Below are positions 16,102 to 27,929 of a stretch of 64,000 nucleotides of DNA, piece after piece (the first letter of the stretch is position 1; each line of letters starts with the position of its first letter). Position numbers and translations under genes: made by a program. Source of the DNA: Trichomonas vaginalis G3 (Eukaryota > Parabasalia > Trichomonadida > Trichomonadidae). The stretch lies in contig NC_067204.1 in assembly GCF_026262505.1 (NCBI RefSeq), positions 19,570,860 to 19,634,859 of the forward strand, written 5' to 3'. Under the pieces are notes generated by a model. That model was given only the letters and a program-made list of their open reading frames with translations. It ran no database searches and was not told where the DNA came from.

Positions 16102-17326
16102 TTACTCAGAAATTTTCTTGTATATACGCCGTTCTGTATGTTCTAAAAGACTTTTGACATTTGCCAAGAATGTTCGTTTAGAAGCTGTCATATAACCATA
16201 CTCTTGACAATACTGTTTATAGAATCGTACAATGACCTTTATCTAAACACTCAAAGTTAGTCTCATCTATAAACAGTTTCATATTACACTCTTGTTTGCT
16301 TCTAAACATGTTTGTCTTTCTTCGTATGTGGAATTGTGTCTTGGATTGAACTTAGAAATATCTAATGTCATGAAATTGAGAAAAGTGGTTGTAAAAGTCA
16401 GATGTCAAAGTTTCGCTAAGTCGTCAAATATTCTGTATCTTGCATATGAGCTTCTGACGTTCTGACAACTACATATCTTCTGTCAGAACTTTCTAACTTC
16501 ATCGGAACAATCATGTTTGAAACCATGATGAAATTTGCAACATTTTCACAAACTCTTGGTCTTTATATTTTCTTTCAACAACTCCAACTTTGTCTGTTAT
16601 AAGACTCTTCAAAGCATCTGAGTTAAAACTTTGTTTGTTTATATCTTGAAGTTCATTGCAAACTATAAGTTCATATTCTCTTTGAGGAGTTAAATTTACC
16701 GCAGATGTTTTCTAAGTTGTCATATCGGTTCGAATAGCCCTCTAACAGTTTGCACAAATATTCTGTAAGAGTGTTCTTACCTGTTCCTTGTTTTCCAATT
16801 ATAATGAGAGCCAGTTTCATCTAAGCACTTGGATGTGTAAGATGTTTGCAAACCAACATAAGTATACTCCATAGACTCTTTTTTTCCGTTCCATTGCATA
16901 TAATTTCTTTGAGACATGGTCTAACGACAAGCTTCTATAACTATTTTTCTTTCCATTCTACTTGTTCGTATTTATATCAGTGAAGATAGAATATGAAGTT
17001 TGGAGAAGGTGTATAAAACTTTATACCACGAACTGAAAATCTTCAAGTTTTGACAATAAGATATCCAGCATCTAACTCTTCATTCCAACTTGTCACAACT
17101 TTTTTTTCTTAAAGTTTCTGTCTACATTCTTGTTCAGACACTATGGTTGCTCTTGGTTTGTTAAAGACTAAAACACCCATTCTTCATACACTATACATTC
17201 TGGGGATGAGTCGACATAAATTGACTAAGACGTTCAATTCTTCGACTGCTTTTTATAGTCTCGAAATGGACACATATTTCTGAACGCTTGAAGTCATAAA
17301 ATCTGAAACGTGCTATTCTGTACCAT
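16102..17326 (-). pseudogene. SF3 helicase, decayed (copy A)
   Basis: Aligns along its whole length with the intact B helicase gene (42321-43556); the nucleotide region around the Walker A loop lies near 16775-16800. It carries many indels and no long frame. It would have supplied the replicative helicase. Confidence 0.7.
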
Positions 17327-17354
17327 GTTTAATAAAAATAAAAAAAATATTTTT

Positions 17355-18166
17355 TTATTCTGACTTTTGTTGTTGCATGTTGGTCCATTCTGTTGTTCTG
17401 AGCTATTTTTGTTGAAGTTTGTTCTTGTAGTACTAACTTTCACCAGTTGCATCTTCCAATTCGAAACTTTCTGCCGTCATCTTGAAAATACATAGGACAT
17501 AAAGTTTTACAGGAACAAAGTTTGTGCGTCAAACTAAGGTTAAGTTATTTTTTGCTAAAGTGTTTGAGTTTACTCAAAGCTGAAAACTCTGCATTCGAAT
17601 GACAATAGGCAACCAACAGCAGAGAATGTGTTTGTTTATACGGATGCAGTATCTTTTGGTCATAGTTTCTTCCGACTTCGAATAGCACTTTGAACTAAGT
17701 TTGAAACATATACTATAAATAAGGTGTAGCTTAAAGTCAATGGAATAGATATGACCTTGTATGACACCTTTCCTGTTATGGAAACTGTTGGTAGTAAAAC
17801 GCCAGAATACTAGAGTTTGTTTTATATGCTCATATCGTTTATAGTAAACTCAGTCGGACATCCAACTAATGAAACCTGGCCTTCTAGCTTGCAGTACACT
17901 GTAACCCGTCCTTAAAGTATTAAGAAAGTAACAAATCTGTTTGGTGGTATATCTGAGTAAGTAGATCTTCAAAGAAGTATTTTTACCATTCACAAACAAC
18001 AAAGCTCTTCTGGGTCAAAGAGCAAAACAGGCTTTTAGTCGTCATCGTGTTTAAAAGTTAGTTACATCATCTGTCCTTGAGGACTGTGTAAGTTTGTTGT
18101 TATAGAATTTCATATGTCAGGGTTTTATCGTAATAGTATAGAACCAACTATTGTCTTCCTTGCCAT
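17355..18166 (-). pseudogene. Probable minor capsid protein, decayed (copy A)
   Basis: Counterpart of B 43587-44384, recognised from collinear nucleotide similarity from the stop to the ATG (18164-18166). Broken by many indels. Confidence 0.65.
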
Positions 18167-18170
18167 TTAC

Positions 18171-18767
18171 TTAAGCAGTATATTTAATGAATGTTGTGGT
18201 CGTCAAAATATTTTTTATAACGTCTGTGGAAACTATTACTTTAAGTTTCGAATCGTTCACCTCATTTCAAATAACGTATACTTGTCAATGACAATTATAT
18301 GAAACACTACACGCACTAACGTCGGTTTCTATTTCTTTGGATGTTTATATCGTCGTGCACTCTGTCAAGAAGTTCAATAGTTCTTTCAAAACTTGCATGA
18401 GGTGGCAGATGACATATGAATTCACTTATCAGGTTTGTGGTTCGAGCCAAGTTTAACTATTATACCCAAAGCTTGACAAATCTTCTCTCCTGAGTTATTA
18501 AGTTTGTTTAAGTTGTTGGTAGTCGTTTTTCGATATTGGCAACAGAACTTAAGTCTCTGCTAACTTAGGATATTTGGTTGTTCTTTTACAGGAACAATTG
18601 CTATACCATCTCGCTTCGTGTTGGTTTCCCACTTCAACATCTCTTTCTTTGACATTTGAGCAAAAACACTTTGATGTTTGTTTGAAGTTGAGTGAATTTT
18701 AATTCAACACTGCCACGGCCAGTTAAACCTTTTGAAAACTATTCGCTTCTATTTTCGGAAATGACAT
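18171..18767 (-). pseudogene. 192-aa Maverick protein, decayed (copy A)
   Basis: Counterpart of B 44389-44967. The start region and the divergent spacer to the next gene are conserved; the body is frameshifted. Confidence 0.65.
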
Positions 18768-18784
18768 TTTACTTAAATAAAAAG

Positions 18785-19109
18785 ATGGCGTATTTGAGTA
18801 TCATTCTTTGAATTGAAAGCAAGAACAAAGTTTACAGACACAAACAATACCAGTTTCATTGACAGAGATGTTCTTTACACAAACAATGGAAAATGTTATG
18901 AAATAGCATATTTGCTGACCAATAATATATTTCATAAAGCAAAGAAGTGGTAATAATGGAAATGGTGGAAAGTTCTGAAGCACAAAAATATAAACAAAAC
19001 ATTACAAGGATTATTTCTAAAGGTAAGTTTATGAATCAATTTCTATGTCACAACGCGTACTGGTCAAATTTGGAACGGAGAGAAGTCAGTTCAAGACAAC
19101 TTAAACTGA
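18785..19109 (+). pseudogene. 105-aa Maverick protein, decayed (copy A)
   Basis: Counterpart of B 44986-45303, starting ATGGCGTATTTGAG. A frameshift follows within 20 codons. The tail overlaps the end of the capsid gene relic as in B. Confidence 0.6.
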
Positions 19110-20727
19110 CTGCTGCCAAATCTGCTCGATGGAAGCTGGCGTGTATGCCAATCTGAGGAGCCAGCAGGGTTCAGTCACGAACGAATTCTTCAAAGAGCAT
19201 CTTCGCGTGAAAAGTGCTATTTGGTTTTTTAAACTTCTTGCTCTCAATCAATTGGATCGTCTCTTGTCACAGTATATTGTATTTGAACTGTACCAACAGT
19301 GTGAAATTATCCACCTCAATAAAGGTCTTCTGAGTGCAAGCATAATGTGATGCCAATGCCATAACAGTTTGAAACGGTTCCTCCAATTTGTATATTGAGG
19401 TTTTTTGACCTCCTGTATGAGTCCATACTTTCACATATGGCATAATAGAACTTTGCATTTCAGGGTTTTGGTTGTTTGTGAGTGTTGTAAAGTTCATCAG
19501 CATCTATGTCAAGCTTGTATACTCATATTCCTCTAACTGTAGAATTATTCTTCCTCTTGGATAGTATTTGCCATCTATGTTATATGGTATTTAATACCAG
19601 GGTTTGTAGAACAAGACATATGTCATTTAATAGTTCTGTCTGAACAGTACAACATAAGTATTCGCATGTTTCATTGCAGTTTGTTTAAGGCAATATGTTC
19701 TGACTGGTCAGCAATCTTTGGTTTCCAACTTCACCTGCAAAGTCCGTTTGGACAGATATTTGGTGGTTAGGGAAATAAGTGGAACTGCAATCATTTGAGC
19801 ACTAAGCATTTGAAATATCTGGTCAACATAATTAGACTGCAAGTCTCTTTCTAATCTCTTTGCATCAAATATTTTCCGCATGTGTAACTTAACTGGTCTC
19901 CGAAGCTATTCCAGCAGCATGAAATAATAGTTATCTTCGTGTTTGAGTATTGAGTAACCAAGTCTAAGTCCACTTTTTCTTTGAAAATTCGGCGAATGGA
20001 CGTTGTGTTGCTCCCATTTACGTCTGGAAGAGGAATGGGTCCTTGCGTTGGTGCAATGACTAGTTATTTTGCTTGAGTAAGTTCAATAGAATTTTCTGCC
20101 AGTTTGCAAGTTCTTAAAACCTGAAGATGAGGAAAAAGTGACAAAGGAACTCTAGTTCAGTTTTACTTTGGTATCTGCTGCTGCAGTTTGGTCCAGAAAG
20201 GTTATACATAAACTCCTGGGAACGTTAGGGTCAAGTCTTTCTTATTTTCTCAATAGTTTGGCATATTGGTCTGTTTTGTTCTTCTAGCTGTGGTTGTACG
20301 AGTTTCTCAAAGCGAACCATTTCATAGTGTTGCCGATGTTCGTTTGAACTAGTCAGAGTTAGAATAATCGATATCCTATGAAAAACTTCTTGGAGCATAT
20401 TGGATCGTCGACATAGAAAATTCCGATTGCAACTGTCTTGTCAGACAACTTGGCAGAAGGTTTAATTTCAATGTTGTGTCCACGTATAGATGAGTTGTCA
20501 ATCGAAATAATTGAAACAGCTGTCGCAAGTACAATATCTACTGTTGTTGAAGAACCTTCTCCCAAACTCAACCTACCATTTCCAAAAAACAGCAGTTGTA
20601 ATATTCGTAAGTTCCAGAACTCTTTTCTGACCTTCTTTAATGGCATTGTCGCATCGTTTACATTCGGAAACATTTCCGTTCATTGGCATCCAAAACTGTT
20701 GGCGGTTATATATCTGAGGCGCGTAAA
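19103..20727 (-). pseudogene. Major capsid protein gene, decayed (copy A)
   Basis: Collinear with the intact B gene (45297-46904). Short open pieces remain (for example 19267-19503 with SIMPYVKVWTHTGGQKT, and 20359-20673). The start codon is altered. Many indels. Confidence 0.7.
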
Positions 20728-20759
20728 ATTCCATATGAGTAAAAATATAGAATGTTAGT

Positions 20760-21484
20760 GGATTTGATATGTATAATAGAACCCACTCCGACCCAGCTTT
20801 ACTTTCTTCCTGACTGAGTTTTAACTCTTCTTTTACTTCCATTGCCCTCTGCTTGAAGTTTGTGCATTCTTTGCATTATGTTCATCTAGTATGTTGCAAA
20901 TTTCCCATGTCCTTTTTGCCTTTTGGCTCTGGTCGCCCATCTCAGGTAATTATATCCTATGAATGAAGTTTGTCCATAGTCTGTATTTGAGTCTTTCGCG
21001 ATTGATTTTGCATGATCTTTCCTGGAGTTTCGTTAGGGCGCTCAAACAGTGCCTGTCTCATAATGGAATAAGCTCGTTTTCCAAATATATGTTTTGTAGC
21101 CATTTCTGGTTTTCTTTCCATGTACCAAACTATATTCTTTTGTGAAGGGAAGCTTTTACCAAGTCTTTCAGTCTTGCGTCGTTTATTGTTCTGTAGTTGT
21201 TTTATATTTGTAGGAAATGTTTTTTCAATACTAACATTTCATTTGGTACTGTCATTTGAGTTTTCTCTACAATGTATTCATCCCTCTCGATTCATCGTCT
21301 GCAAAGTACATGGTTTTATGACATTTTGTAAACTTGTCGTTTGCAAGGTCATGTCAATAGTTCTCTTCCTTCTCTCTCGCTACTTTCTTCTCTAAACTTC
21401 TTTCACCAAATTATACCCTGTCTATGGTTCTGTGTAGTTCTTTGACGATAAATGTTCTAGAACGCTCAAGGTGTTATATTTCCA
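20760..21484 (-). pseudogene. Basic-tailed Maverick protein, decayed (copy A)
   Basis: Counterpart of B 46937-47735. The basic C-terminal stretch is partly deleted (about 20790-20850) compared with B, so even the nucleotide layout differs there. Frameshifted throughout. Confidence 0.5.
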
Positions 21485-23353
21485 TCAGCCATGTTCATGT
21501 TCAATTGGCCAAAATATCTGGCAAATGTTTCATACTTTCAAATGGCATTAAGAAGCCGCGCGATTAAAATACAGCTAATATCTCGTTTCACGCATTGACT
21601 TCCATTGGCGTCTAACAACTTCTTGAATTGGGTTGTAAGTTTATGAAACCACTCTAATCTGGTTAGCTTTATGACCCATCTCATTGTAGTTCCATCGTCC
21701 TGCGTAAGACACAAAAGTAGGTTTGTTTCCATCTTGTTAAGGTTATGAATGACTTTACAAGCAATGTTTCATTTCTATAAATGTTTTCTTGAAATTTAAC
21801 CTTTTTAATCTTCAACGCGAGTTCATGCCGAAGATTGAACGTTAAACTCTCGTAAGGTAAAAGGGTTTGTTGTATTTTGTGTACATTTTCTTAAGTACTT
21901 TCATTCTATTCTGAATATTTTCATCTGGTGTTGGGTCTTTTGTATGTCGAAGACAAACATTTTTCGATTATTCTTCTACATATGTCAGCGAATCTTCTTA
22001 GGACTCTGGACAGCATTCCATATTCACCTCTGCTCTATTGTTGAGGGTAAGATTTTTCGGCTGTTCAAATCTTCATCTAGTTCTGTGAAGTAGTTTCCAA
22101 AGGAGTGACTTGTTCGTTTTATCTCCAGGCTCTTCTATGCTGTTGTTGCTGAATCTATTTGCTTCCATGTCTGGTTGTATCTGATACTTTCTTCCTGTGG
22201 AGTTTCCTTCGTACCCTCATATGCTGGCATTTATATATTTCCGATGAACCGTTTGCAACAATGTTCCCTATCTACGTCATTCCGCATGTCATAAGCTTTT
22301 GTTCTTTGTTCGTCTTGCTATTTGTTTTACGCGTTTCATGACGAAAGTGAGATTGTCATTTAGCTCTGACAGTCAAATATCTCGGAGTAATTCGTTCATT
22401 GTCATTTGGAGATATGTATTAAGATCATATCACCTTAGCTGAGCTTGTATTTTCTCAGGTTTGAGATTATATCCGTTTTGGTGGTGAGCCATAAGCTAAA
22501 TAGGTTCGGGTCCAGTATTTTCCACATCTTTGAACTTTCTAAAGCGTTCTTATAATCTGTCAGCAAAGTCCAACAGTATCCTTGGGAACCAACTCTTCTT
22601 TAAGGCATTTTTAAGAATTCTTGGTTTCCTTTTGTTCCTACTTTTTTATGTCCTTGCTCTGTTTGTGTTGTTTGTTTGTGGCAGCGGTTTTTGAACTGTT
22701 GGTGTGCTGGATTTTTGAACTGTGTTGTTGTGTTGGTTGTTGTTGTTGTTGTGGCCGGGTTTTTGAACGTGGTTGTTGTGTTGGCTTTGGTGCATGCTCT
22801 GGTCTATGTCCCTGGTGACGATGGTTAAAGTGTTTTAGGTAGTCCTGGTGCAGGTGCTTCTCTGGAGGGTTTGGTAGGTATATAAAATTCACAGCTGGCT
22901 ACAGTATGTTCCATTCTGCAGCGGTAATGTCCCTACCTGACTTTTTCGTTCTTAAGAAAGCATTTACTATGGTCTGTTTTGGTCTGTTGTACACTCTTTT
23001 TCCTTGACTTTTCACAACAGTGCTCTAACGGCGTCATAGGCACTTTTGCAACTGCCTGTCTCGTTGCTCGCATCTGTTTATTTGTCATATTTTGTGCTAC
23101 TTCTTTTAAGCATCTTTGGTCGAACCTTTCAGACTTCAGTTTCTTTCGCAGATGAGAATCGTGTTCACCGTTGTTTTCCCTTACTATGAGAGCTCGAAAG
23201 CGTCTTAAAGTCGAGCAAATTTGTTAAAGCGTTCCATTTGAACTGTCTTCATCCGTTGTATTTTGGTCTTATTGACCTACTGAGTTGGCTGCTTTAGCGT
23301 TGGCTTGGGCATCTTCCAGTCATTGTAGCTTTATATATTTCTGCGCTTTTCAT
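21485..23353 (-). pseudogene. P/Q-rich 632-aa Maverick protein, decayed (copy A)
   Basis: Counterpart of B 47735-49633. The P/Q-rich linker (about 22640-22890) is shorter than in B, and the GGTYIP repeats are reduced to one. Many indels. Confidence 0.65.
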
Positions 23354-24094
23354 TGCCTTTTGGCACTGGCTGCGTCGTGTTATTTAGTTTACTTTCTTGT
23401 GCTAATTTCATACTGTAACGGTTGGTTTTGCAACTGTAAAAGTTTTTCTGCCTTTTACATTGCTCTCAACTTCTTTTTATACTCATCGCTATCGCATAAT
23501 AATGGTCTTCATGGGCTTTTTGTTTTATCTCTCATCTTTACAGTGACTTTATATTGAGTAGTATGGTTTTTCAAATTTATAAACATCTTGTTCATTTTGC
23601 ATAGCTCTGCTGGCCTTTTTTCTGACACTTTTTCGTCGATATTCCTCTGTACTTAAGTTTCTTTCAGTTGTTCTTTTTGCTTCTTTCTCCTCATACGTTT
23701 AACTTCATTTATTCTTTGTGGTGTCCTGTCATATTCTAGTTTCTTTCGTTTTCACTTATTTGCTTTGTAGTCTATGTTGTGACTTTTGACATCTGTTATT
23801 TGATTTCTTGAGTGAACTTCAACTTCATTTGACTTTTGAGGGTTATAGGCTGTCCGTCTGCAGCTCCCACCGATAGCCTGCCATTTTCGCTAAAAGTGCG
23901 CTTCTTAAACTCCACTCTTGGTGCACACTAACAACTCGGTTTAAAAGCATGAGGTTGTTGTGACATTTGTTGGGCAACATAGTGGGGTCATTCAGCATTG
24001 TTGTTGCAGACTGTTGTTGTGGTGTCAGTTGTTACATTGGATGTTTCAATGCTCTCTCCTCTTAACGTATATTCTTACGTAGCTTATCGTGGCA
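23350..24094 (-). pseudogene. Coiled-coil Maverick protein, decayed (copy A)
   Basis: Counterpart of B 49630-50341. At the place where B has an in-frame TAA after the SDE residues, copy A has TAT, showing that the ancestral gene continued toward the 632-aa gene. Elsewhere it is full of indels. Confidence 0.6.
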
Positions 24095-24129
24095 ATTTTT
24101 TAAGTGCAAAGTTAAAAAGCGCCTTTGAC

Positions 24130-25015
24130 AGATGTTGTTAATTAGTGACTTCTTCGTAAAGACTTTGTTAAGACTTCTTCGTAAAGACTTTGTCAAGACT
24201 TCTTCCGAAAAGACTTTGTAAGGACTTCTTCGTTAATGACGAATAGAATGATATTTAGGTGAAGAGGTGAGATTTCACCTCTTTTTTCACTCGTCATTTC
24301 TCACCTCTGATTTTCATGAATTTCTCGTAAGACTTGGTTTAAGACTCTCTTTCATTCTAATTTTCTCATGAACTTTCTTGTCTATGTTTTTGTCAAGATT
24401 TCTCGTAAAGACTTTGTTGAGATTTCTTCTAAAGACTTTTGTTGAGATTTCTTCGTAAATGACCCTAGTATATATTTTTGGTTGTAAATTTCATGAAAAT
24501 TCAAGAAGGGTGAAAAATTAGGTGAAAAACAGGTGAAGAATCTCACGCTCTTCACCTAAAATATATCTTTTTGGTGTAAATCTGAGTAAAATGACAGATG
24601 GATACATCATACTTTTTTCAGTAAGTACCTAATGTGGGTAGAAAAAGAGGGTAGAAAAACGGCGGTAGATATACTTCTACCGCCTAAAATATATTTTTTG
24701 TCTGATTTACGCTCATTACGAGACTTTTGAAAAGTCTTTACGAAGAAATCTTGACTAAGTCTTTACGAAGAAATCTTGACAAAGTCTTTACGAAGAAATT
24801 CTTGAACAAGTCTTTACGATGAAGTTTTGACAAAGTCTTTACGATGAAGTTTTGAAACAAAGTCTTTACGATGCAAGTTTTTGACAAAGTCTTGTACGAT
24901 GAAATCTTGACAGAAGTCTTCTTACGATGAGATCATGAAAATTCAAGAGGTGAAAATTGAGGTGAAAAAACAGTGAATCTCACCTCTTCACCTAAAAACT
25001 ATAGTTTTTATTGAA
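24130..25015. repeat. Iterons and four multi-hairpin elements near the right end of Maverick A
   Basis: Tandem copies of a unit with CTTCGTAAAGACTTTGT lie at 24145-24240 and 24380-24465; the inverse unit (TTACGAAGAAATCTTGAC) lies at 24715-24920. Hairpin elements are at 24253-24310 (core GGTGA), 24506-24570 (GGTGA), 24633-24698 (GGTAGA, closing with TCTACCGCC) and 24946-25010 (GGTGA). No gene is visible; this looks like an emptied cassette site. Maverick B lacks the block. Confidence 0.6.
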
Positions 25016-25166
25016 TTCTGTAATAATATTCTGAGATAATATACAGTGTTATATAACACTTCTCTCGTTTATAGGACCGTCTCTCATATTCTATCTTTGT
25101 CTAATAATAACTCAATAGTCATCGTTTGTCCTCTACAGACTTCATTTATATACTAAACATCTCTCA

Positions 25167-25210
25167 GGGCTCGAAAGGCACGAATGGCCCTTGGAAGCGC
25201 ACTCCCATCT
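25167..25210 (-). repeat. Right terminal inverted repeat of Maverick A
   Basis: Read on the minus strand it begins AGATGGGAGTGCGCTTCCA and continues with a GGC...GCC hairpin and GAGCCC, matching the left terminus with several mismatches. It is followed outside by G and a run of T. Confidence 0.65.
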
Positions 25211-25899
25211 GTTTTTTTTTTTTTTTTTTTTTAATTTATATATTATTTTAGGTCATCATTTTGCATAATTCTATGAGTAGATTTTGTAAAAAAATCAAGA
25301 AAGAAAATTTTAACAGTGCTTTAGTTTCTTTCTGTTTTGATAATAAATACATATTATTATATAATTAACAATATTATGAATGTTTCAACCTTTCAAAATA
25401 TAATCTCCTCCTCTCATAATAAACGTGACATCGGTGGCCTCTTTTTTCAAAAAAAAATTTAAAATTTGAAATTTTGGGGCTAATATTAGAGATTTTTTCA
25501 ACCTTTGCAACACGATATACTGTTGTTCCTATATCAAGATCTCCTTTCGTTTTTGATACTTAATAATTGTTTCCTAAATTTAGCCGTTAAGAGTAGTAGG
25601 ATAGGAAGGGTTTAGTGATCTTTTTTTTGTTAACTCTATATATAGACGCTGCATACTTAAAATATAAATTTATAAACCATTAAAGAAAAATTAACATTAA
25701 TTTTAAAATAATTAATTTGTTTTTATTTTTCTAAAAGAAGCTATATATATAGATAGTCAGATATTCGCGATTAATTAAACATTGTTTAAATCCTGAATGG
25801 TGTAAACTTTCAATTTAAAATGAGATTGTGAATTATTAATGAATAGAGCCAAAATAAGCTTATGAATGGTTAATAGTATGATAAAGAATATTTATTCAT
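25211..25899. other. AT-rich host spacer between the two Mavericks
   Basis: It starts with a poly-T run (25212-25232). The rest is AT-rich with no frame worth calling. It ends where a tail of the ankyrin module (ATATCGAGAGAAATTC) opens the minisatellite. Confidence 0.65.
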
Positions 25900-26714
25900 G
25901 GAAATAAATATCGAGAGAAATTCATAAAACAATGATTAATATGAAAAGAAAGAGAATTCTATAAAACAATGATTAATATGAAAAGAAAGAGAATTCTATA
26001 AAACAATGATTAATATGAAAAGAAGAGAATTCTATAAAAACAATGATTAATATGAAAAGAAAGAGAATTCTATAAAACAATGATTAATATGAAAAGAAAG
26101 AGAAATTCATAAAACAATGATTAATATGAAAAAGAAATATTATTATATAAAACAATGATTAATATGAAAAGAAAGAGAAAGTAATAAAACAATGATTAAT
26201 ATGAAAAGAAATATTATTATATAAAACAATGATTAATATGAAAAGAAAGAGAATTAGATAAAACAATGATTAATATGAAAAGAAAGAGAATTCTATAAAA
26301 CAATGATTAATATGAAAAGAAAGAGAATTCTATAAAACAATGATTAATATGAAAAGAAAGAGAAAGTAATAAAACAATGATGAATATGAAAAGAAAGAGA
26401 ATTAGATAAAACAATGATTAATATGAAAAGAAAGAGAAAGTAATAAAACAATGATTAATATGAAAAGAAAGAGAATTCTATAAAACAATGATTAATATGA
26501 AAAGAAAGAGAAAGTAATAAAACAATGATTAATATGAAAAGAAATATTATTATATAAAACAATGATTAATATGAAAAGAAAGAGAAAGTAATAAAACAAT
26601 GATTAATATGAAAAGAAAGAGAATTCTATAAAACAATGATTAATATCAAAAGAAAGAGAATTCTATAAAACAATGATTAATATGAAAAGAAATATTATTA
26701 TATAAAACAATGAT
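25900..26714. repeat. 37-bp minisatellite, left block
   Basis: About 22 units share the core ACAATGATTAATATGAAAAG and differ in a 10-12-base slot that takes one of a few fixed words (AGAATTCTAT, GAAAGTAAT, AAATTCAT, TATTATTATAT, AATTAGAT). Maverick B is inserted at its right edge; the same array resumes at 50694. Confidence 0.9.
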
Positions 26715-26719
26715 TAATA
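26715..26719. repeat. Target-site duplication, left copy (TAATA)
   Basis: TAATA precedes the AGG terminus of Maverick B. The same five bases follow its CCT end at 50689-50693, and joining the flanks recreates the minisatellite core. One more T is shared, so a 6-bp duplication cannot be excluded. Confidence 0.85.
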
Positions 26720-26825
26720 AGGTCAGGTATGAGGGGCTTCCAGGCGCGTTGCGCCCTCTAGCCCCTAAGAAATTTTGCCCAAGACCCAAGAGGAGGACCG
26801 AACCCCAGCCGACCATCCGGTGACA
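26720..26825 (+). repeat. Left terminal inverted repeat of Maverick B
   Basis: Begins AGGTCAGG, then GGGGCTTCCAGGCGCG with a GGCGC/GCGCC hairpin, and continues to about 26825 with CCCAAGACCCAAGAGGAGGA and CCCCAGCCGACCA. It matches the right end in inverse orientation with few mismatches; the right end has an extra GTCAGG unit. Confidence 0.9.
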
Positions 26826-26976
26826 AAACCAAAACCCTTGTTATTTACATCATATTAATGGTGTCACTTTTAAAAATGTCACTTTTTGTTTCACTTTTCA
26901 CAAATTATATATGTTTTCATGTTTTGTCACTTTTCTGTCACTTTTCGGGTAAAAACATTTTTATTATTATATATAA
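26826..26976. promoter_or_regulatory. Subterminal region with GTCACTTTT repeats
   Basis: Five copies of (G)TCACTTTT occur between 26870 and 26950, ahead of the methyltransferase start; element A keeps two (1012-1034). TCACTT fits the T. vaginalis initiator consensus TCAYTW, so these may be start-site or binding repeats. Confidence 0.4.
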
Positions 26977-27791
26977 ATGAATTTTAAAAACCACCGTTAC
27001 CGTTCTTTGAAAATAAGAGTAGATGTAAAGTATTTATATGAGAGAACTTAAGAAACTACCGAATGGTCTAACATTTGTAGATTTGTTCGGTGGAAGTTTC
27101 TATATATCCCATTTATGTCATACAATATTCCCAGACTCAAAGATTATATGCAATGACTTCGACAACTATATGGACCGTCTCAAACATATACCAGACACAA
27201 ACAATATATTGAAAGAGTTAAAAGAAAAAGATACCTATAGGTAAGATGGAACGTATACCATTAGATAAGAAAAATATTGTGAGAGGAGTTTGAAAAAAGC
27301 AGAATATATAGACTGGGATAGTATATCTGCTAGACTATTATATAGTGGTTCTATAAGAGTTCATGACATTGAAACACTTATGTCAAAAGTTTTATATCTT
27401 AACTATACAAATGTTTTCAAAGAGGACATAGATAAATATATTGAGGGTATAGAGTTTGTGAGATGTCATTGGACAGAGTTGTATGAAAAATATAAAGACA
27501 AGGAAAATGTTTTCTTATAGTGGACCCGCCGTTCTATAACACATGGGATTTTCAATACCAAGTAGACTGGACTTTGAGAGACTCTTTAGAAACTTTAGAC
27601 GTTATACATAACCATCCATGCTTTTACTTTACATCCGATAAAAGTGGTTTGGAAACCGTTATGAGATGTTAGAGGACATACATGACTATGAGTTTATATA
27701 TGACAAGATAGAATATGAGAGAGGTCCTATAAACTGGAGAAAGTGTCATAACAAAGAAATTTTATTAGTAAGTAAATGTGGTTTGAAATAG
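26977..27791 (+). pseudogene. Dam-like DNA adenine methyltransferase, several frameshifts (copy B)
   Basis: Same gene as 1064-1881. Breaks occur near 26988, 27030, 27230, 27285, 27515 and 27668, but the place where copy A is broken (after the DPPF motif) is sound here. FVDLFGGSF and the DNA-binding middle remain readable in two frames (27038-27244 and 27290-27520). Confidence 0.75.
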
Positions 27792-27906
27792 GACTACTTG
27801 TTTTAGGTTTTTTCCATTGTGTCATTTATTTATTGACGTGGCAGAAAAGTACAGAGAATATGAAGATGAACCAATGCCTGCAAATGTTCAGTATATGTAC
27901 TCGTAA
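27776..27906 (+). pseudogene. Small single-span membrane protein, frameshifted (copy B)
   Basis: The hydrophobic helix (MWFEIGLLVLGFFHCVIYL) is conserved. Loss of one T in a T run near 27833 puts the tail out of frame, so the frame reads on to 27997. Confidence 0.5.
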
Positions 27907-27929
27907 GAGATATTTTTATCTAATATTAA

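Larger units (their letters stand above)
971..25210 (+). mobile_element. Maverick/Polinton element A
   Basis: A self-replicating virus-like DNA transposon of about 24.2 kb. It is bounded by imperfect inverted termini (971-1012 and 25167-25210) that start 5'-AGG and end CT-3', as known for Mavericks. It encodes integrase, B-family polymerase, SF3 helicase, packaging ATPase and capsid proteins in the same order as element B. The left arm (1.0-9.3 kb) is nearly intact; the right arm (14.3-24.1 kb) is heavily indel-laden. Cargo between them contains KilA-N genes. No clean target-site duplication is visible because the ends abut poly-A on the left and poly-T on the right. Confidence 0.85.

Noticed and set aside
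22621-22892. Cysteine-rich or Q-rich short proteins in copy A
   Set aside because: These are frames in the decayed P/Q linker of the 632-aa homologue.
25900-26714. CRISPR-like appearance of constant core with variable slot
   Set aside because: The slot is only 10-12 bases and drawn from a few recurring words, units are in a eukaryotic satellite, and there are no cas genes.
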